A DNA stretch of 64,000 bases, from positions 66,109,554 to 66,173,553 of the forward strand of contig OX485803.1 in NCBI GenBank assembly GCA_950295325.1, in the 5' to 3' direction. This document shows, piece by piece, positions 58,921 through 64,000 of this stretch; the stretch's first letter is position 1, and every line of letters starts with the position of its first letter. The position numbers were made by a program, and so were the translations under genes. The DNA comes from Polytrichum commune. Lineage: Eukaryota > Streptophyta > Polytrichopsida > Polytrichales > Polytrichaceae. The notes beneath the pieces were generated by a model, which worked only from the letters and a program-made list of their open reading frames with translations, was not told the origin of the DNA and did not search any database.

Positions 58921-61900
58921 TGATTCGTGCAGGTGACATAGAGAGAGAAGTTTTATGGACCGATCTTGTTGGGGATATCCAAGTGGGGCCGAAGGGTGTC
59001 CACTGGGAATTAAGGGACACCCACTTGCGACACTGGTCGCTGCAAGTACATAGAAAAGACAATGAATCGCCTCTAAAATTAACATTCGCGTACCGGGTGG
59101 ACAAAAGCTGGATTCCAAACCCGGGAAATGCAATTACCTCGGCTGCTATCGGTGATAGCGACAAACTAAACGTGTCGGTCGTCGAAGGACTTGAAACACG
59201 AATTTTGTCCATCGATTGCAAGAGACACAGATTCCATATGGAGCCGTTCACGCAATCAATCTCGACGCTCCCTACTGCGGACAAAGAAGATATGGAGAGA
59301 GTGATGGGTTCTGGCATTTCCAAGAAGGCCATAAATTTTATACTTGAAGCAATAGGTGATATCAATGCAAGAGAGGCGTCCGAGAAGGAGGCGCTAAAGA
59401 AGCAAAAGAAGAAACAAGCGGAGACTCTTGTCGCTTCTAGGAATGATGGAGGAAATAAGAAGACACAAAAGAAACAGAGACCCGGAGAGGAAGCTGGAGG
59501 AACACGAGAGACTTCTAAGAGGTCTAAGAATGTTGCAGGTGACATTGGTCCGTTGGCCAGGACCCTCAACCCAACGCCAATTCTTGAGAACAATCCCGAG
59601 GAGACAACGGGCCCAAGGAAACCCCCGGCCACGAAGAGGACAACTGATGAACCCATGAAGACCAAGGCTAAGAAGATGAAGGCGACGGATGACACAGATG
59701 AAACTCCCCTAGTGCTCACTGCAGCAGAGAAGGGGAGAGTTATCGCGCAAGTTTGGAGGAAGCTGCAGCGGACCGGAAAAAGTTTGTCCAATTATTTGGA
59801 CACCTTTACCCTTCGGTGTGGAGAAAGTTTTCTATGTCCACATCAAGAAAATGATGCAAGCTAAATCTTACCAGGTTACGCGCCCACTGGATAAAGCCGG
59901 GGTAGCACTCATGAAGAACTACCTGATACAGACTCCACCGGCATGGTCTCATCACAATCTTTGCCTAATGCCGAAGCTCAATAAGGGTGAAAGATGGAGA
60001 AAATGGATGACTTGGGACGACATCAAGAATGGAAATTTTATCATTATCAACGGTCAACACAGCGTGGCTGCATCAAGGGAAATTATAGGGCACAAAGATA
60101 CAGAACAAACATTGAAAGATAAATTGAAGACGTGGCCTTGTACAATTGTCTGGAGCGAGGATCCAAGCATAACAGTCCGCCTATCTTATACCCTAAATAA
60201 CTCCAATTCATTTAACAAGTTCACCCCTACTTGGACAACCCATATTATATATTGTCGTAGAGTGTGGGTGAAACTAGGCAGGCCCCAGAAGCAACGGATT
60301 AACAAAGCCGAGGCAACGCTCGACCCCAAAATGATGGAGGCATGGAAAGTAAGTATGCATATTCATACAATGCACTTCCTCACTCCCTCCCTTCCTCACT
60401 CCCATGTAGTGCTCAAGGGAGGTTCCTCTCGGCCGAGAGGAACCTCCCTTGATAACTACATGGGAGGGATACATTCCTAAAAAGACATTACTACCTAAAT
60501 AGCAAGCTAATATGATGCCATGGTTGATTTCTTTCCCACTCCATCTCTCCTGTCTATTTCCCTTATGTTTGTATTCTAACACTTCCACATTGCAGAATTT
60601 TACAACAAGCATGGAGGCTTCGTTCACTGCCATTGCGAGAGGTATCACCCACGCGGACCTTAATGCTGAGCTCGCAATCATCATGGCCGACGATGAGACT
60701 GCCAGGTTGTGGAAGAAGATCTTCATTGCGCATGAGAAGGGGACCCTCATGAATCCCAACAAGCCAGGATCAACCTATTTGGATGAATACCTCGAAACGC
60801 AACAGAGACAACAAGTGCGTCATGAGAAGAAGAAATCGGCAACCACATTCGAGGAGAAGCCTTATGTCTGCAAACCATTAACTCGAGAAACTTTTAGGGT
60901 CTTGGCCGGTTTGACTAAACCTGACTATCTTTTGTGTGCAAAACGAATACTCGAAGTGAGGCCAGGCGAAGAGGTTCTTAGAGTGACTTTCAGGTCAACA
61001 AAGAACTCTAATGTGTCACTCTTGAAGTCGTGGTGTATCTTTAGGAAGTGGAAAAACATACTGCTGCAAGAATTGTCAGCACGTGACCCAAAAGATCTTG
61101 GCATTTGGGGAAAGGACGCGGAGGGTGCTGAGTGTCTCAACCGATCCGTTTGGTCTAAATTCAAGAAGGACCACTGTATCTCGAAGGCCAAGTGGATGAA
61201 GCTTTACCATGTTGCTACTGATAGTTGGCTGAACAAGAAGCGGATGCCCAATAACAAGTTTTTGGATCCGCCCCCAGTATGTATGCGTTTGTTGAATGAG
61301 TGGCATCATACGGACCTTGAAGAGAAAGACGGACAGGTGATTACACGATATGTCGAGTACAACGCTCTCAAAAGGAAGTTGCTGATCCCTGTGCAAGATA
61401 AGCGTGATCTTGATTGGATGTCGAAGTTCACCATAACAGGGGGGGTCATGGACTTTAGATTCATTCCAGGTTGTGTCGATCAACCAGTGTCCTCTTCGGT
61501 CGTGGAGTCCTTGGTGAAGTATTTTACGGATCCAATATGGTCTCCCGGACTCAAGACCATCCCAGCTTGGATGATTGTCTCCGACTTGCGAAACCACAAC
61601 GCAGCTGAGGAATTCATCTCAGCCATAATTCGTAAGCATCCGCAGACGTTCCTGAATATCCCGTCGGTGTATTTACCTTGTCACGCCGAGAATTATCCAT
61701 TCTACAAGGAAGTGGACTGCAAGAGGGAGTCACCGATGATTTACGTGGACTTCCTTACTTGCCCGAGCATCCTCCCGGGCCACAAAATCTTCCGATGTCC
61801 AATGATGCCGCCTGAAGCTCGGCGTTACAATGTGAACCCCAAGGAGTGGTCCGAACTTTCATACGAAGTGACCCGGGGGGAGTTGCGAATGGAGGTTTAT

Positions 61901-64000
61901 CTGTCGTTTTTCAGCTTCCTTGGAAGCACGGGAGGAGTCGTGATTAACTTATTCGGCGGCTTGAAGCCAATTGCTGCCGCATTGGTATGTTCTCTGCAAC
62001 ACCCTACACCTAGTCCCTCACTGCCTCTTTCCCCACTTAAAATCTTCCCTGCAGTGTACAAGGGAGGTTCCTCTCGGCCGAGAGGAACCTCCCTTGTACA
62101 CTGCATGGAAGATTTTAAGTGGGGAGGACTTTAAGTTTTAGAGGGTTGAAGTTTAAGGGTTGAAGTTCTTGTTTTAAATGGGTCAAGTTACATAACATTT
62201 ATATTGTTTATGTGGGCAGATGAACGACCAACATGTGTTTTCGTATATGGACTCTTGCTTTGTGCACACGCTGCCCGATAAGATTGAACACATTCGACCC
62301 CTTCGGGCAGTAGACTTCCAAGATGAAGAGGAGGATGATGCTGCGCACGGCAGAGCTTCGCAACCTCATCGTCAACAACATGCAACCCCAGCACTGTTGT
62401 TGGAGGATGCCCCCCGAGATCCTTCACCCGGTGTGGATATCGATGCCATGGACATTGATAGACACGACTCAGAGGGTGACGACTACGAAGAGCCTGAACA
62501 TGACGACGATGACAAAGAGGCGCCTAGCGAGCAGGATACAGACGTCGTTGCTAGCAGAGGGGAGGAACAACAGTTGGAATCGCAATCGGATAGCGATTCC
62601 ATTCAGTCACAAAGGCGACCGCACGATTTTCGTCATTCACCTTCCCCTTTGCAGGCCAGGGTGCTCGACTTTGCTGAGGATCCTGATCATGTCACCTCGC
62701 TGGCGGATGACCCGCTAGAGGAACCACATCAGGAGGTTGAACAGGCGGACACCCACGATGACGATGATGATGATGATGGCGGGGACGAACACGAGGGCGT
62801 GGAGGAGGAAATTGAGGTCCACGAGGAGGACCCTGATGAGGCCGTAGCGGAAGACCCTACTGAAGGGGAAGAGGCCGACCGCGAGGCCCCTGTCGAAGAA
62901 AACACAACCGAATACGTTGTGGGCACACCCGCACCCGATCTTCCAACCACCTCAGGACCACCGTCGCCACCACATCGCCATGAGAGCGGCGAAGATATCC
63001 CACCCCCTAGTCCACCGAAACCCAAGGCTTCCAAGCGAGGGAAGCACAAAGACCGGCAGTCGAAGAGACATAGTACACGGTCTCAAGAGCCGGCGATTAC
63101 AGAGACGTGGGTGGAGGAGAAAATCGTGGGCATCATGAACAGAACACTGCCCACCATGCTATCGGGCTTGCTCCAAGAAGCAATGAGCTTTGCTCGGCAA
63201 CAGACCCCTCAGCCGGTGCCGCAACCAACCCCTACAGTGGAAGTCGCCGTCGGAGCTGCCGAGATCGAGAGGGATATCACACAAGTGGAGGTTGGCGTCC
63301 AAGGAATGGAGGTGGATCGCGTGGATGGAGCCACGCATATGGAAGTTGAACCTGCAACCGAGGACACCCCCGACGACGAAGAGGCCAATGTAAGTATTCA
63401 AACCCCGTCTCATTTTAATTACTTTCTTTTGACCCTGTTCAAGTGACTGAATCTCCACCTGGATGTTTGATCCAGGTCGGAGACGGCGCGGCATCTTGAA
63501 GCCTCTTGTCGACTAGGACGCCTATTTCTTCAATACATTTAGATAGGATAGTGTAGAATTCATCCCTTGTGGGAAGATGAGGCCATATGTGCCACAATTT
63601 ATTATAAATAAAGTATAATCTTTTGGCTTGGACATGTAGTATCTATTTTGCATTCAAGTGTCTTTAATGATGTCTTGCAATTCACAGGCTTCCTTGCAGA
63701 ACCCAGAACAAGTGGATCAACCACACTTTGCAACATTGTCTCCTCGAACGTCGCCTACTATCAACGACGATCCCATGCCACTCTCGCCCGTTATGGGTCC
63801 CCTAAACGCAACGACAGCAACGGTGCAGAAGCGTGCCCCACCTACAGACTTAGACCCCTCTCCCAGTCAAGATGTGCCATCAATCATCACTATGAGTGAT
63901 AGTCCATTATCGCCAATACGATCACCGCGGACGAAAATCTTACCAACTGGTGGGACGGACTGTGTCCTCCCAGTGGCACATTGTACTGAGCCTCCACTTA
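58921..64000 (+). CDS. Large multi-exon gene with a ParB-like NGQH motif; runs off the right edge
   Basis: Exons 58921-60348, 60596-61984, 62220-63389 and 63688 to beyond 64000. All introns are GT-AG and phase 0, giving more than 1,430 residues. Start Met 58921 (MIRAGDIEREVLW). The first 160 residues are unrecognised, followed by a Lys-rich charged linker. One frame change is needed at about 59765-59781; beyond it comes PFGVEKVFYVHIKKMMQ and then FIIINGQHSVAASREIIG, like the DGQHR motif of ParB/sulfiredoxin-fold domains. Exon 2 (463 residues) ends in STGGVVINLFGGLKPIAAAL, which resembles motif I of Rossmann methyltransferases; this is a suggestion only, as I see no clear DPPY motif. Exon 3 is acidic and disordered (poly-Asp near 62755-62780), with a basic patch KPKASKRGKHKDRQSKRH that could be a nuclear signal. 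Introns 1 and 2 each hold a long palindrome. Could be a host gene or a large mobile element. Confidence 0.7.
60399..60466. repeat. 68-bp palindrome with core P16 in intron 1
   Basis: The common core (60420-60445) is extended by 21-base arms, CTCCCATGTAGTGCTCAAGGG and its near complement (two mismatching positions). It lies wholly inside the first intron of the ParB-like gene, just after a pyrimidine-rich tract ending in TAG. Confidence 0.92.
62030..62125. repeat. 96-bp palindrome with core P17 in intron 2
   Basis: The core (62065-62090) is extended by 35-base arms: the left arm begins TCCCCACTTAAAATCTTCCC and the right arm ends with its complement, with one mismatch in 35. The inner six bases of each arm (CAAGGG / CCCTTG) match P16, but the rest differ. 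The arms include a CTTCCCTGCAG acceptor-like sequence. It would form a very stable hairpin in RNA or single-stranded DNA. Confidence 0.95.

Noticed and set aside
58880-59791. 303-codon minus-strand frame
   Set aside because: It overlaps exon 1 of the plus-strand gene, has no domain or splice support, and the plus strand joins in frame to further exons.
43737-62125. Palindrome arrays as a CRISPR
   Set aside because: The spacers are themselves repeated or inverted, there are no cas genes, and the host DNA is eukaryotic.
62323-63494. Several open frames overlapping the acidic exon, including a minus-strand Ser-rich frame
   Set aside because: They are shadows of the biased codon use in exon 3 of the plus-strand gene.

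Overview
The window looks like nuclear DNA of a land plant. It has plant-type receptor-like cytoplasmic kinase exons with GT-AG introns, short TTTAGGG-type telomere-like tracts, and many plant-style mobile elements (hAT, PIF/Harbinger-like MITE, L1-like LINE, tRNA-derived SINE). The style of the kinase gene, the DUF4283-type LINE and the DUF7869-type element makes me favour a seed-free plant (bryophyte or similar). That is an inference, not something the sequence proves. Most of the 64 kb is AT-rich and gene-poor.

Layout. 0.6-1.15 kb: a SINE-like unit with an internal 132-bp duplication and a TC tail. 2.5-11.5 kb, minus strand: a kinase locus. Its largest exon (8784-11519) encodes a helical N-terminal domain, an intact kinase, a degenerate pseudokinase and the start of a third kinase. 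Further exons down to 3173 carry the remains of kinase 3 and a fourth, RLCK-VII-like kinase. The junctions I could test are in frame. 13.2-17.1 kb: a hAT transposon with an 8-bp target duplication and a broken transposase; a second copy of its 5' end lies inverted at 20.99-21.47 kb. 17.8-18.4 kb: a broken gene with a Myb/SANT-like segment. 21.5-30.2 kb: almost nothing but a few small repeats. 30.6-31.7 kb, minus: a C2-domain gene. 34.3-34.9 kb: a Harbinger-type MITE. 36.6-39.7 kb: an internally deleted L1-like LINE. 40.3-43.5 kb, minus: a multi-exon DUF7869-type putative transposase gene with two in-frame stops and a frame change. 44.2-45.1 kb: palindrome arrays. 45.8-46.1 kb: a 53-bp tandem array. 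47.8-50.3 kb: two MITE-like units. 57-58.8 kb: a GT-rich minisatellite, then more palindrome arrays. 58.9-64 kb, plus: a large multi-exon gene with a ParB-like NGQH motif that runs off the right edge.

The most unusual signal is a family of 17 short palindromes, all between 43.7 and 62.1 kb. They share a 26-bp core (arms AGGTTCCTCTCGG / CCGAGAGGAACCT). They sit next to the DUF7869-type gene, immediately upstream of the ParB-like gene, and inside two of that gene's introns. At several sites the palindrome extends beyond the shared core into arms that differ from site to site, reaching 96 bp at 62030-62125. Some copies show paired (compensatory) substitutions in the two arms. This looks like an active or recent palindrome-spreading or palindrome-maintaining process that I cannot assign to a known element class.
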